From Nansenia antarctica (Eukaryota > Chordata > Actinopteri > Argentiniformes > Microstomatidae): DNA of 64,000 nt. The position numbers and the translations under genes are program-made. The notes beneath the pieces were generated by a model that saw nothing but the letters and a program-made list of their open reading frames with translations, had not been told where the DNA came from and did not search any database. The stretch lies in the NCBI GenBank assembly GCA_963989245.1, contig OZ022342.1:10308692-10372691 (forward strand), written 5' to 3'. Positions within the stretch are counted from its first letter, which is position 1. Every line of letters begins with the position of its first letter. This document shows positions 1 through 12,189 of this stretch, piece after piece.

Positions 1-1305
1 AATGATTAATTTGTAATACTTTGACTAGAATCCTTTGCACCCTTTGCCTGAGGTCTGGAACCCATGGACATCACCAAATGCTGGGTTTCCTCCTTTGTGA
101 TGCTTTGCCAGGTCTTTACTGCAATTGCCTTCAGTTGTTGTTTGTTCGTGGGTCTTTCTGCCTTTTGTTTTGTCTTCAGCAAGTGAAATGCATGCTCGTT
201 CGGATTGAGATCAGGTGATCGACTCAGATATTGCAGAATATTCCACTTCTTTGCATGAAAAAACTCCTGGGTTGCTTACGCTGTATGTTTTGGGTCAGTG
301 TCCATCTGTGAAGCGCCGTCCAATAAACTTTGCTGAATTTGGCTGGAATTTGAGGAGACAGTATATCCCTAAACACTTCAGAATTCATTCATCTGCTTCT
401 GTCCTCTGTCACATCATCAATAAACACCAGTGACCCAGTGCCATTGGAAGCCATGCATGCCTCCACCGTGTTTTACAGATGATGTGGTAGACTTCGGAAT
501 CATGAGCCGTTCCAGACCTTCTCCATACTTCTTTCTTTTTTTTTCTCTATGATCATTCTGGTAGGTTGATCTTAGTTTCATCTGTCCAAAGAATGCTGTT
601 TCAGAACAGTTTTTTTAGATGTTTTTTGGCAAAGTCTAATCTGGCCTTTCTATTCTTGAGCCTTATGAATGGCTTGCACCTTGTAGTGAACCCTCTGTAT
701 TTGCTCTCGTGAAGTATTTTATTTATGGTAGATTTGGATAATGATATGCCTACCTCCTGGAGACTGTTTTTCACTTGGTTGGAGGTTGTGAAGGGGTTTT
801 TCTTTACCATGTTGTCTTCCATGGATGTCCAGATCTTTTTGTGGTGCCTAGCTCACCAATGCGTTCTTCTTTTCTCTGAATGTACCAAACTGTTGATTCG
901 GTCTCCTAATGTTCCCGCTTTCTCTCTGATGGATTCTTTTCGATTTTGCAGCTTAAGGATGGTCTGTTTCACTTGCATTGAGTTATCCGTTGACCGCATG
1001 TTGTGCATTCACACAACTTCCAAATGCAAATGCCACACTTGGAATCAACTCAGACCTTTTACCTGCTTAGATGATAATGAAATAACAAAGCCCACACAGG
1101 TCCATGAAATAGCTTTTGAGTCAATTGTCCAATTACTTTTGGTCCCTTGAAAAAGAGGGAGCTCCATATTAAAGAGCTGTAATTCCTAAACCCCTCCTCC
1201 AATTATATAACTCCATTATATAACTGCATCTTGAATATGTTTTGGTAAACAGCTAAAATAACAAAGATTCTGTCAGAGTCCAAATATATATGGACCTAAC
1301 TGTAT
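1..1305 (-). mobile_element. Tc1-type DNA transposon, truncated by the window edge
   Basis: Seen: the outer terminal repeat lies at about 1278-1304 and reads, on the minus strand, as the start of a well-known fish Tc1 terminus (CAGTTAGGTCCATATATAT). It is followed by an untranslated stretch and a transposase reading frame running leftward to a stop at 6-8. The opposite terminal repeat is outside the window. The terminal repeat itself is a near palindrome around its AT core. Known: Tc1/mariner elements insert at TA and are moved by a single transposase. Frameshifts and stops in the gene show that this copy cannot encode an active enzyme. Confidence 0.92.
6..999 (-). pseudogene. Tc1-type transposase, broken copy
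   Basis: This is a decayed transposase, the nuclear enzyme that binds the terminal repeats and cuts and joins DNA. The start codon is at 997-999 (minus strand, MRSTDNSMQVKQ), followed by degenerate helix-turn-helix DNA-binding sequence. The longest intact piece, 601-822, encodes a segment with KSTINKILHESKYRGFTT and FAKKHLKK, typical of fish Tc1 proteins. The catalytic triad is recognisable. The first Asp is in WTDET at 580-582, the second in QMDTDPKHTA at 300-302, and the Glu in PDLNPNEHAF at 195-197. The last two are in one frame with 34 residues between them (DD34E). The first Asp is out of frame with the others, so at least one frameshift lies between them, and a stop follows the second Asp region. 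The C-terminal frame is open from the Glu to the stop at 6-8. The length matches the roughly 340 residues usual for the family. Confidence 0.93.
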
Positions 1306-1630
1306 ATTGATTCCATTGTGCCTTACAAGCTAAATCAAGAACAACGTCGGTATTTGAAAAATATTTGAAATGTTACCCAGGTATGGTTCCACTACCAATA
1401 TGTTTTGCTGTAGCCTAGTTAATGGTATTCTCCCTTGGTGGATGCAGTTACTGTCTCACTCCTTATCCTCCAGCTAATCCAGTCTGGACACACTCTAGTT
1501 ACACACAAATCTATATTCCTGGGAGATAAGAACACTAGCATTTTTCATCTCAAGGCCGACGTCTAATAAGGTTAACCACTTGGAGAATGCAATACATAAA
1601 AAGGTGTTGAGGTAAAGCAGCACATGTGCG
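1306..1630. other. Unique non-coding stretch
   Basis: Ordinary AT-rich sequence to the right of the Tc1 terminus. I see no reading frame, repeat or motif that I recognise. Confidence 0.4.
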
Positions 1631-1633
1631 CCA

Positions 1634-1668
1634 GTGTGTGTGCGTGTGTGTGTATGTGTGTGTGTGTG
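1634..1668. repeat. (GT)n microsatellite
   Basis: About 35 bp of GT dinucleotides with two interruptions (GCGT, GTAT). Confidence 0.9.
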
Positions 1669-1989
1669 AGATATTTTCTCTGTGTTCATGATAGAGAGAG
1701 AGCAGGATTGAAAGGGAGAATATGCATGGCTATAGTGTATGGCAGCAGTCACCAGTTACATGTATTCAAGGGCCAACATTTTTCTAAGCATACACTGGAG
1801 GGGGCCGGACTTTAAAAAAACAAAAACATGAAAAATTATATATATTTATATTTTTTCAAGGCATAATTAGCATATGATAAATTATGCATTATAAGTAGAA
1901 TTAGCATATTATTGTTTAATATTTCTTACAACATTAATGTTATTAATGTTTATGAGCCTAAATTGTGACCAGACTCCTAATACCTATAC

Positions 1990-2070
1990 TGCAGCCAGCC
2001 ACCAGGGGGCAATTATACCAGGGGGCGATCGAGATATTTTGGCTTCACTTTAGCGGAGCTACCATTATTA
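1990..2070. repeat. Fragment of a common teleost repeat (CCAGGGGGCGATCGAG type)
   Basis: The text GCAGCCAGCCACCAGGGGGC, then GCGATCGAGATATTTTGGCT, matches from memory a short repeat seen in many teleost genomes. It carries a small internal duplication: CAGGGGGC occurs twice, 17 bp apart, with AATTATAC between. The element class is not assigned. Confidence 0.5.
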
Positions 2071-2091
2071 TCAAAATAATTTAAATAATAA

Positions 2092-2210
2092 TTTACCATT
2101 TAGCAGATGCTTTTAATGCAAAATGATTTACAATTAGAGATTACAGGGACATTCTCCCTGGAGTAATTTCTCAAGGGTGTTTCAGGCGGGATTCGAACTC
2201 ATGAAAAGAT
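2092..2210. repeat. Degenerate teleost interspersed repeat with tRNA-like end
   Basis: The run ATTTAGCAGATGCTTTTAAT, then GATTTACAATTAGAGATTAC, and the end GGGATTCGAACTC resemble a dispersed fish repeat whose end looks like a tRNA T-loop. Several substitutions show that it is old. Call based on remembered consensus only. Confidence 0.5.
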
Positions 2211-2219
2211 CCTGAAGCG

Positions 2220-2780
2220 TAACATTTACGTGGAAAATCCTATTTTCAATGAAGAATGGACTAACAAGTACACATTCATCTTGCCAACTTTCAGTAACAT
2301 TAAACCTGTAGGCTATACCTCTTCTGCAATGGTAGCTGTTGCAAAACAATCTTCACCATCACAATTACTCAAGGCATGCAGCTTTCTAAGAGTCATACCC
2401 TGACCAGTTAGAGGCCTGTCACAGAAAATTGCGAGCTTGAAAGCTGGATATAGACATGCCAGTGGAATTATTAACCAAACTTTAACTGAACAAGAGAGGA
2501 CATTCAGTGCACAACCAGCGAAGCGAGGTTGGTTGCAGCTTTGTGAATGAGGTAGGTCTGACTCCTCCTGCTTCGGGTTGTGTAGGCTACTCTCCAATAA
2601 TAAGCTGACAGATGGATTTATAACATATTTAGAACCTGCGGGTTGAATGCATGTATTGAGTGAGGTAGGCCAATTGTTTTTGGGGTTGCTTCAATATTGG
2701 AAAAAAATACAATATTGGAAACAAAATACTAGATATTCTAAATACTGGCACGCATTTTTTAATATAGTAGCGAACGGCAC
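2220..2780. other. Unrecognised AT-rich non-coding stretch
   Basis: No gene, tandem repeat or mobile-element terminus recognised. A 94-codon open frame on the minus strand (2313-2597) has no recognisable domain and no supporting context. Confidence 0.4.
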
Positions 2781-2784
2781 TGGG

Positions 2785-2885
2785 AGTTAGCTCGCTCCAA
2801 GTGGATCTTGAAGTACAATCTCCCGCTTACCAACCGGTCGTACTAACCACAACCCAAAGAGAGTTAACTCCCTCGGTGGGGCTGC
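2785..2885 (-). repeat. Possible tRNA-derived SINE remnant
   Basis: On the minus strand the text GTGGTTAGTACGACCGG, then TTGGTAAGCGGGAGATTGTA, resembles the anticodon-arm half of tRNA-like fish repeats, followed by a degraded B-box (TACTTCAAGATCC). No complete A-box/B-box pair is seen, so this is tentative. Confidence 0.3.
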
Positions 2886-2949
2886 TAACAGGCCTTATAC
2901 AAGTTCATTGCAATATAAAAACAAAAGAAAAAAAATGTAAAAATAATAT

Positions 2950-4130
2950 TCTGTGGGCCGGATGGGAACTTTGGCGGGCCGGATGTTGATCCTTGGTGTA
3001 TGGTGTATGGAAAGCCAAACGTGGGTTGAGAATGAAAACATGGGAACAGCTCAAGAGGGGAAGACTTACAGACCTTCAAAGGGTTGAGAACGGAACTTTT
3101 ATAAAGGCAGGCATCTTGATATAGAATATATATATATAGAATAGAGGATTGACACTAATGAGGGCAAAGACAAAAGGAAAAACCATTATGATTGATAAGG
3201 CGTGCAGAGTGTGCTATGACATGTTATGTATGCCACAAAATCCACAAACCATCAATCATTCACCTTACTAAAATGGGTATAATGGGATTAAACACTGAAA
3301 TAGTTGAATTTCACCCAAATTGCTAACCTTTCATCACAATGAATAACACTGAGTTTGGAGTGGGTCATTCCAATCACGTTCCTATTGGTTTTATCACAGG
3401 TTAGGAGATACTTGCGTAGCCATACTTCCAAATCATGTTGTTGTCACGCCTCCTTTGGCGGTTTGGATCATTTTGGATCACCCGATTGGCTAGGATAGAA
3501 CCTGGACGGAGCCCCCCACATGGCCGTAGATGGTTGCTTGGTGTTGTGTGTGTCGACAGGGTAGGACTATTTTGCTAGCTTGCAATGGTGAATTAAATTC
3601 AGGCAACTGAAGGGAAAAAAACAGAATTCTGCTTTGCCAGAAGTGTGCTCGATACACAAAATCGAGTCAAGGAAGGCTAAGACAGGCGTTATTTAACTAA
3701 AAGTTATGGAGTAAGGTATTTGATTGGATTGACATGTGGCAAAGCCTCATTTCAAACAGGTCTCCACCCCTTTGTAGCTACTTTGTAGTTAATTTCCCCA
3801 GGCTTTTTGAACTAAGAACAGGAATATGAACTAGTATCAAAGAGGTTAGGAGACACAATGGACTGCAGGTCCTCTCTTGTGTTGTTTTAGTGTACTTTAA
3901 ATCAATAAAGATGTTTCTGGTCTCAATCTGGACTCATGTTATGTAATGGAATGCAATTGGTAACTCTGATCACTTTTCAAGAAAAGAACCCATTGGGTAT
4001 GTTTCCTTATTTGTTCATTTTTGATCATTTCACCAGTCCGACAGAATCTCTCCCGTTAGCCCACCTGTTATACAGTTCCCCGGGCCGTTCCACCTCTTTT
4101 TTCTTTCCCTTCTTTATTCAAATCACAGCA
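2950..4130. other. Unrecognised non-coding stretch
   Basis: Mixed unique-looking DNA with a small GGGCCGGAT duplication near 2957 and 2978. No coding exon or mobile-element end is recognised. Confidence 0.35.
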
Positions 4131-4139
4131 GAGAAAAGG

Positions 4140-4715
4140 AGAGAGAGACCTTGAGAGAGATTCCTGCTCCCTAAACGATGGAAACAGAAATGTAACAGAG
4201 CAGAAAAGAGCCCGGCTGCTCCCGAGCTGCCTCGGCAGACACTGCTTTTTAAACAATACACTCATATCGCCTCCGGCTATTGTCACACGTAGCTCCTCTC
4301 GTAGCTAGAGGAATTAGTGAACTTTCTGTAATGGTAATTGATCCTGCTTTTCATGCATTTCTATCTCCCCCCTTTTTCCTGAGAATAAAAAAGATGTTGA
4401 GTTATATCGGTGGAGTGTTTTTTTTTAGGAAACCCCCTCAATTATTCCTGGGACATGGTAAAAAAAAAAAGAGGAGATGAAAAGGCAGAGTAGGACGAGA
4501 GTGAGGCATGTTAGATGTCAGAGTGAGTGCTATTTCAAAGGAGGAAATCGACAATTAAAAAGTGCTCGCCTGATAACTTAAATAGCCTCCACATCGGTGG
4601 GATTACCTCTTCTTCTGATTTTTCTCGATGGTCTTTGAAGTTTCGAGAACTCGTTGTTGTGAGAGATTTTATGGTGCACATAAATGCCATCTTAAAGTTA
4701 ATGATGTGACTATAG
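4140..4715. other. Candidate conserved non-coding block
   Basis: Mostly complex sequence of balanced composition (a poly-T and a poly-A run near 4420-4470 aside), including TAATGGTAATTGAT near 4329, a homeodomain-type cluster. It is not coding in any frame. Conservation is inferred from texture only. Confidence 0.25.
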
Positions 4716-4790
4716 CTTGATGTTTCTGGGTGTTCGTTTTCAACACCGACGTTGGTAGTAGAGGAAACAATGTGCTCGATGTTTGTTTGC

Positions 4791-4855
4791 GAGTGTGTGT
4801 ATGTGTGTGTTAATGCTTGTGAGTGTGTATGTGTGTGTTAATGCTTGTGAGTGTG
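4791..4855. repeat. 28-30 bp tandem duplication in GT-rich DNA
   Basis: A unit with a GT-rich half and the tail TTAATGCTTGTGAG occurs twice in tandem, with a third partial start. Confidence 0.8.
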
Positions 4856-5037
4856 TCTTTTTGTTTGTTTTGTATGATTTTCCTCGACTCACGTTCTCTC
4901 CCGCTCTCCCTGTCCCTCTTCCCCTCTGGCGTTTCCGAGTGTCAGTTTATCAGTGTATCTCTAAGTTCCTTAATTCAAAGGGCAACCTGCATTGTAACCC
5001 GGTGGGCCTGTGTGTCACTGTGTCACTGAGACAGACA

Positions 5038-5175
5038 CATGTTGGGGAGAGAGGAGAGAGGAGAGAGGGGAGGGGGGGGAGACGTGAGCCGTTTGTCCTG
5101 GGGACCTGTCCATCTTTCTGCCTGTGAGAAAGGCAAGAAAAAAAGATGAGAAAAAAAAGTGAGAGAGAGAGAAAG
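5038..5175. repeat. Purine-rich (GA/GGA) tract
   Basis: Imperfect GAGAGAGGAGAG-type sequence, with a second GA run at 5158-5176. There are no units regular enough to define a single period. Confidence 0.7.
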
Positions 5176-5179
5176 AAGA

Positions 5180-5440
5180 GCCAGGCCTTATCAGCGCAAC
5201 CTTGCTGGTGAATTAGCAGACCCTTGAGTAATAAGACCCAGCAGCAGCTATCCAGAGGAAGGGGGTTGAGGTGTAAGTGACAGGCTTAGCTGGCAGGGGC
5301 CTTGTCGGCTGTCATTCACTCTTTTTGCCTGCTCCTGGCAGTCTTTATTTATGCCTGAGCACCGCCACCGTCCACAGAGCCCTCAACAGAGGGGAGCTGT
5401 CTCAAACTGTTTTAGTTATTGACTGAGAATACAAGTGTTG
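5180..5440. other. Candidate conserved non-coding block
   Basis: Complex, repeat-free sequence between purine tracts, with TTAGCAG, GAATTAGCAG and TATTTATGCC motifs. No coding potential seen. Confidence 0.25.
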
Positions 5441-5456
5441 GGGAACGAAAATAAAC

Positions 5457-5510
5457 AATGGGGGGAGAGGGGGGGGGGGAGAGGGGGGGGGGGAGAAGGA
5501 GATAGAGAGT
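5457..5510. repeat. G-rich/GA tract
   Basis: Runs of 9 to 11 G separated by GAGA. This is compatible with a G-quadruplex on the plus strand. Confidence 0.75.
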
Positions 5511-5599
5511 GATAGTGTGTGAGGTGTGTTCCTCCAGGTATGCTAAAAATAAAAATACATTATTCTAGGTTTTAGTATACAGATAACAAGACAATAACT

Positions 5600-6130
5600 C
5601 TTCGGAATGTATTATCTATCGCTAGTCAGCCCGTATTTGACGCATTTTTAGGCCTAGATCTCTTTGTGGCAGGACACGTCAAATAAGAAGTGGAACAGTG
5701 TCTTGAACAGGATCTGTCCTTTTCGACTTCCCGTGTCGCGGCGTTCTCGTCATTGGCGGCGAGTGCTAGGAGTTTGCTGTGGGTCGCTCGGCGATGCACA
5801 TTGGAATGGATTTCCCATTTTGGATAGGAGAGATGTAGAGTCAACTTCGATTCCGCCACACGTCAATGAAAGGGCCTCGGCGTGGATCGTGCCTGTCAGC
5901 TCTGTGATGCCTGCCCGTCACCTCAGCGTGACACCACATAATGTGGGATGATATTGAACAACGCCGGTTTGGCACTTTGGATGTTAGCGGGGGTTTCAGG
6001 GCCTGACAGCAGCCAGTTTATTGCTTTAATCCCAAGGTCTTTAAACCACGCTTGACACAAATTGAGGTTGGCTTTTCCTGCGAAAAAAGCCAGGATATCT
6101 TACGCTCGCCCTCCCCTCTTTACCTAAAAC
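5600..6130. other. Candidate conserved non-coding block, GC-richer than surroundings
   Basis: About 500 bp of complex sequence with several CpGs in a CpG-poor setting (for example near 5738-5765). Open frames of 77 and 95 codons overlap on opposite strands, and neither shows a domain. A regulatory element or a small CpG-rich region is possible. Confidence 0.25.
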
Positions 6131-6190
6131 TGCTTTTAACAATTCATGCTTCTTGAGTGACACTCATTTTGAGTGACAGCCGAGATGGGG

Positions 6191-6191
<1 letters not shown>

Positions 6192-6242
<51 letters not shown>
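6192..6242. repeat. (GA)n microsatellite
   Basis: Perfect GA dinucleotides for about 50 bp. Confidence 0.97.
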
Positions 6243-6246
<4 letters not shown>

Positions 6247-6259
6247 GGGATGGGGTTGC

Positions 6260-8600
6260 TAAATGTCTATTAGGAAGGAGTAAAAAAAAGATGGCCAATA
6301 TAAATAAGGCAGGCTTGTCTTTCCTTAATATGCGTTGCAACTTGCTTATGAACTGAATATTACGAACACTGTCAACAAGCACATATGAGCCAAGTATAGT
6401 GATACAAAGGAAAACTACATGATAACCCTTTAATTACAAAAACAAGGACTACCTACATTGCATAAGAACAGCTGTCGATTGTGATGTCAATAGTCTCCAT
6501 TCCCATTTCGAGGGGATGGAATATGCTGTGTTGCTTTAATGAATTGCATTCAACAGAAGACAGTTTCTGTTAAAATATTAGGGATTACGATAAATTGTGT
6601 TTACCAGAGGAGGTTAAAAAGAGGTATATGATCTGAAAATGCAGTGCATTGGCAAAGATGGTTATTCTTGTAAAAGCATATAAACAAGCAAACTGTGGAC
6701 AGGATGGCTTAGAAACAGAGACACTAGAGAAGGGAATAGTTTCCCTGTTATGATAATCCTTGTTATGATGATCATCTACAGATTACCAGATTATGTAATG
6801 AGTTGTCATAAAAAAAATAAAAAAAAACATGAAATACAAAGCCCCGTATTTTTGCTGAGTCCAAAACAACAAAGTCTGTGTCCCTCACAACATAAGCTCA
6901 AGACAGTTTAGAATGGGTTAACTTAACTTCAAACGGATGCTTCGCTTGAACTATTGTGTTTATGTGTACAGGGAGGTGCAGGACCCACCCTAAAATACAT
7001 TGACAGGGCACCCCCCTGCCCCACCTCCCGGACTCCATGGATAGGGAAGCGTACAGAGAGAGATAGATAGACTGAGAGGTCAGGCAGTGAGGTTTGGGGC
7101 TGTAAGGTCAAGTTCTTTCTAAACGTGGCTAACCACAAACAGGGGTTATTGACGCCCTGAACCTCATCCACACTCTTGAAGAAAGTGAAGACATGAAAGT
7201 CAAGGATTCCATCAAGAACAAATATTTCAGAGGGTGGGGGTGAACATTCCCCAGTATTACCTGGTACTTGAGATTCACAAAGGCAACAGAACTATTTGTA
7301 AAACGTAATAGAAGGAAACACAACCGCTGGAAAATCTTTTATTGAATAAACTAAACGTACTGCCACTTACAGGGATGAACACAATAGGGATCATACATAA
7401 GCACTTACGGAAAGATGTGTGTTAACAACTACCTACATCAGAGGCACACAATGCCCATCACGCTACAGCACAGCAGTGAATCATTCACTGTTTTCTCCCC
7501 TATTTTGGTGGTAAAATAAAAAGTGATACTTTACCTTATTGAAAAGACCTTCTTGCAGATGGCTAATAAAAATGATTGATGTCCAGAGAGGTTTCATAAG
7601 GGAGGGGGTGTTGGGGGCACCCATAACTTTCCAGTCATTTTTTTGTGTGGTGGTCTCACATGTGAATTAGATCAGCTCAACATGGAGTCTGGCTGAAGTC
7701 ACTTCCAAGGAACTCAATATAATCTAATACACTCTGATGTACTTTCTTTTACTAGACTGTACTGTACCTTGCCAGAGCCCACCAATACAGCTGAGCAAGT
7801 CCCACTACCATGTTAATATGTTCTTTTTGAGACATTTTCTCTCCAAAACTATTCACCGGTGAATTTAACTTTAGTGTGTGTGAACCGGGGGTGTTTTATT
7901 AAGTAGGTATCGATTGTGATTTGATTAAACTTGTGCTAATTTGCTGCAAAGCAGCAGACATTTAATCAAATAAAAATCAATAGTGTCTTAAGAGCCCTTG
8001 GTACATCCATGGAATAGAAGAATACAGTGGATATGTTATAAATTACAGGTTAGAGTGAGCCGATATGGTAATGCATGCCAGGACAGGGAGGGGGAGGGAT
8101 CACAAGGATCTGTCACTCCCACACACTGGAGTAGGATGGATTTGTGTTCAATGGGGGACAATTGGCCTTGGTGTTTCAATTCCCACATGAGGAATTTACA
8201 ACTCCGAGGAAAAATAAAGCAAAAGCAGGAAAAAAAACATTCATCCCCTCTATGTATCACATTACGTTTCTCGCTGTCTTTTTTCCCCAAGACCTGCAGC
8301 TCATTAATTTACCAACGCTTTCATTGGTGATATTGTATGAATACAATGGTGTGCATAATGTATTCAAAATATATAATACCACTTTGATTTGCTACCGAAT
8401 GTGTACAGAATTCATGTTGTCATGTTTTATTTTTCTTTCATTATGTTACTACGCTATGTAAATATGTAAATCTAAACCTTCCAATAGGGTAATATGTTAG
8501 ATAAACCTAATTCTAATCAAATATGGCAATACTATACTTGAAATCTTACGATATAATCATAATATATCAACAGAATGTATGATGTAATAAACTTGAAACA
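6260..8600. other. Non-coding stretch without recognisable elements
   Basis: AT-rich, complex sequence. The open frames present (at most 110 codons, 7998-8330) show no domain, start context or splice structure that I can support. No terminal repeats seen. Confidence 0.35.
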
Positions 8601-8615
8601 TGACAATGAATTTCA

Positions 8616-8635
8616 TGTTGTTGTTGTTGTTGTTG
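8616..8635. repeat. (TTG)n microsatellite
   Basis: Six to seven perfect TTG units. Confidence 0.9.
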
Positions 8636-8639
8636 ACTA

Positions 8640-9340
8640 TTGTCTGCCTTCATTCTTGCCATATGGTCTGCATTAACACAGATGGACATGCACAGACCCT
8701 TTCTAATGCCCAACTGTCAGCTGTGTTAATCCAACACATGCTCCAGGATATCACTCTGGTTTCACTACCATCTTTTTGTCCCCAAGGACATCTCGATAAG
8801 AGGTAAATAAGAGGTAAATGATGTTGGTTAACAGTAGGCGCCAACGACAAAGATGAACGTCAACGGTAACGTTAAGAAACGCCAATTCAGCAAAAAAACG
8901 CCAATTACGCCATTCATCTTTTAAAGCAGGTGTGTGAACAGCTTATAACTGATCTGCTCATCTCTAATGTCCCCCCCTTCAAAACCACATCTGCATGCAG
9001 CTATATACTCAGTCGCATCCTCCCTTCTGAAGTTTGATCTTCTCCTGAGCCTCCCTCGTCCCTCCCTTTCTCAGAGTCCTACTCTTGGCCTATTGAACTG
9101 GTATTGATGGCTTTTTACACCCAAACCCCCCCCACACACTCTTTCAGTTACATAGGTGTATATAAATCTAACACGATCGATAATAATGACACTGGAAATA
9201 AGCAATGAGCACGATTGCAGTTCAACAACACGCCGGTATGTGTAATGCAGGTGCTGTATGCCCTGCGTAGACGAGGGTCCCCCCGTATGGGTGTCGTTGA
9301 ACCAGTAAAAGCGATTAGGGGAGGGCTTGCACAGGCAATT
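8640..9340. other. Unrecognised non-coding stretch
   Basis: No gene or repeat recognised. The near-repeat AACGCCAATT occurs at about 8879 and 8898. Confidence 0.35.
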
Positions 9341-9640
9341 ATGCAGTAATCTGTTTTTAAACAGTGTTTAGAGGCGGCAGCCTGAGACAAGTTTAAATAG
9401 GGATCTAGGGGAGATTTTGCAGGGAGCACATAAGGGGTTTAGCAGGACTAGAGTAAACAGGAGCGGGGATGTCCCACAGGCCCCTGGGTGTGAAGTGTAT
9501 TCCTGTTAGCTCCTTTTTCTCAAAGGAGAGACTGTGTTATACATACAACCACAGCAGTAAATGTCACATGTCGACTGACTGGGTACACACAACAACGCGG
9601 CTCGATCTGTTTCAAGTCGCGCTTAATCTCGAATACAGCG
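9340..9640. other. Candidate conserved non-coding block
   Basis: Complex sequence free of repeats, with several T/A-rich homeodomain-like cores and a CpG cluster at 9595-9650. No coding evidence. Confidence 0.2.
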
Positions 9641-10055
9641 ATCGTTAAATCGGTCGAATTATTTCCCCCCCCGAAGAATATTGCAAACCAACAGCTGGTT
9701 CCTTGACCGTGACTTGTACATATTACAAACACGTTTCCAAAACGATGCAGTTGATATAGATTTTAATCATAGGCAATTGGGACAAACTCAGTCTCTCCAA
9801 TTGGCCAAACTAATGCTGTTCTTTAATATGGTGGCCCACGGTAACCTCAGAGTCACAGGGTCACCATACACGTTAGATGTCAATTATACCGCCCCCATAC
9901 ATCCTTCCCTGCTCCCATTTGTCTTCATCCCTCTCAGTCCCAACTTTGACCCCCAGCAAGGCCCATCAGGGACACCTTCACTCTGGCCTGCCCATTTCCC
10001 CAATTTAACATTTTAGGTTTTCCACTGTCAAAACACAGTATCTATATATTTGTCG

Positions 10056-10057
<2 letters not shown>

Positions 10058-10092
<35 letters not shown>

Positions 10093-10104
10093 GTCTGTCT
10101 GTCT
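10058..10104. repeat. (CT)n then (CTGT)n microsatellite
   Basis: About 30 bp of CT followed by four CTGT units. Confidence 0.95.
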
Positions 10105-10649
10105 TCCTGTATTATGATTGGAGTCTGTGTGTTGGTTCTAGTGATCACTCCCTTCTTTTTGAGGTCATTGGACCTAGTAGTTTGATTCCAAATGAGTGAA
10201 CACAAGATGGGTCACAAACCAATGCATAACTTAAGAGCCAATGAATTGTATCATGGAAACAACACAATAGCATGTCAAGTAAAACACACTAAGTAAATGA
10301 ACGACAGCCCTGTGTGTGTATTAGGTAATTACCTGGTTTTGACAGGGTGACTCTCTATGCCTTGGTGTTTTTTATACGACTAAATCAATTTCTTTCTAGC
10401 ATGCATTTTCATATGAGAGTTCCAAAAGTAAGGAATAACCATCTAATTAGGAAATTCATAATAAAGGACAAAATGTAGCATATTGCAATGTAGACCCTAT
10501 CCCATCTGGCGAAATGGCTATTGTGCCTCATTGTCTAAAAATAGGATGAAGACAAATTGTTATCATTTGCGAAAGCCCATGACAATAATGATGAATGAAC
10601 ACTTTTTTTTTTCTCTTTCTGGTATGCCCTCTCTGAAGTCATTGCTTGA

Positions 10650-10651
<2 letters not shown>

Positions 10652-10717
<66 letters not shown>

Positions 10718-10750
10718 GTCTCTCTCTTACTCCATCCCTCTCTCTCTCTT
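10652..10750. repeat. (CT)n microsatellite
   Basis: About 60 bp of pure CT, then an imperfect pyrimidine tail with TCTG units. Confidence 0.96.
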
Positions 10751-10754
10751 GCCC

Positions 10755-11070
10755 TCGCTGTGTGATCAACAATGTTAAACTGCTGGACTGGCCTCGTATG
10801 CGTGGGCCAGGCCCTCACAAACGGCCTGGTGTGTTAGCAGTAGCCCGCTCTGTAATCTCGCCGACAGAACCGCCTGATCCCATGATTGATTAGCAATTTA
10901 AAATGACAACGAGGACCCCCTCCAACAGATCTGAGCCAAACTTTCCCCATGACTAATGTCCCCACTGACAGGAAAAGATAAGGGACATCCTTCACCCCGC
11001 TAACAGCCTGTTTTTGATAAATAACACTGCTGATGGAGTGCTTTGAGGTCATTATTGTGTGAATAATACA
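10755..11070. other. Candidate conserved non-coding block
   Basis: Complex, repeat-free sequence with GATTGATTAGCAATTT at 10883-10898 and ATTATTGTGTGAATAAT-type spacing near 11050. It is not coding. Confidence 0.3.
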
Positions 11071-11880
11071 ATATCATTAGCTTTTACCTCTGGTATTTTT
11101 TCCTCTTTGTGTTTTCAGTATGATGCTCGCTAAATATAGGCCTAGTATAGCCTACACCACAGTGTGCGTGAGAACAAGCCCCATACAGTATGAAGAGGTT
11201 AGCCAACATGTTCTGGTTTCAATATATTACCAAACTCCTAAGATTCAACAGTATTTTCACAGATTATCAATCGAATCGTAGAAGTCAAATGATTGTTTAT
11301 TTGGAAAACTTGACCATGTGTCAGCATTCACAGTATTTACTAATGGAAAATATTGGCAATAGCCAAGTTTCTATTTGAAATAATTGCCATTACCCCGAGT
11401 ATAATTACTCCAACCATGATAGTCATCTGAGGTTAACTGTCACAGTTAAAGACATACTTTATTCAAATTTCATAACTTGAAAATGAATGACAACAACCAG
11501 GTTTAAAGTTACATTGAGGTGATTTTGCCCATGCAATTCAGATTATGCTAAAGTGGGCATCATTGAACCTCTTTGCTGTAGAGTCGGTGAGGCTAATGTT
11601 AGCCTGCAGTGCCTGTAGCAAAGTCATGAAAGCGAAGTCATCTACATATTGGCATCTAAATTAAAGGCCCAGCTATTATGATCGTCCTATGGGCTACAAA
11701 TATGCGCAGTAACAGAAAGCACATGAAAACAAAAATGTATTGCGTTATCATAACAGTTATAGTAAATATACAAGGCCTTCAAGAATAAAACAACGTTCTG
11801 CTCCAGTTAGATTGTGGTTTAACAGTTTAGTGATCATGTAGACTACAGTATATTCATTTGTAAGGAGGGAGTTCTCTTCA
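11070..11880. other. Unrecognised AT-rich stretch
   Basis: No repeat, gene or element terminus recognised. Confidence 0.35.
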
Positions 11881-12015
11881 GATGTTTGACTTTTTATAGA
11901 GATACAATAGCTTACACATTTTCAAGATGTTTGCACAGAATTTTCCTGTTGCTTTTAGGTGCACATTTCAGAGTGCAAACACAGAGGCAAGATATGAGAT
12001 ATATTTCTTACTGTG

Positions 12016-12017
<2 letters not shown>

Positions 12018-12062
<45 letters not shown>

Positions 12063-12152
12063 AGGGAGGGAGGGAGGGAGGGAGGGAGGGAGGGAGGGAG
12101 GGAAGGAAGGAGGGAGGGAAGGAAGGAGGGAGGGAAGGAGGGAGAAGGAGCA
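12018..12152. repeat. (GA)n then (GGGA/GGAA)n compound purine tract
   Basis: About 38 bp of GA is followed by about 90 bp of GGGA units that change to GGAA. All purine on the plus strand. The open frames across it (up to 118 codons) are translated repeat, not genes. Confidence 0.96.
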
Positions 12153-12189
12153 CTGGGCATGTGTGTGAGGAAAAGGGTTCAGAGCCAGT

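Noticed and set aside
725..1150. 141-codon plus-strand frame
   Set aside because: Antisense to the broken Tc1 transposase.
5626..5951. Opposing 77- and 95-codon frames in CpG-richer DNA
   Set aside because: No domain, no splice sites that make sense, and overlapping opposite frames. Kept only as a possible regulatory block.
9681..10016. 111-codon plus-strand frame
   Set aside because: No domain or splice structure. Length is within chance for 64 kb.
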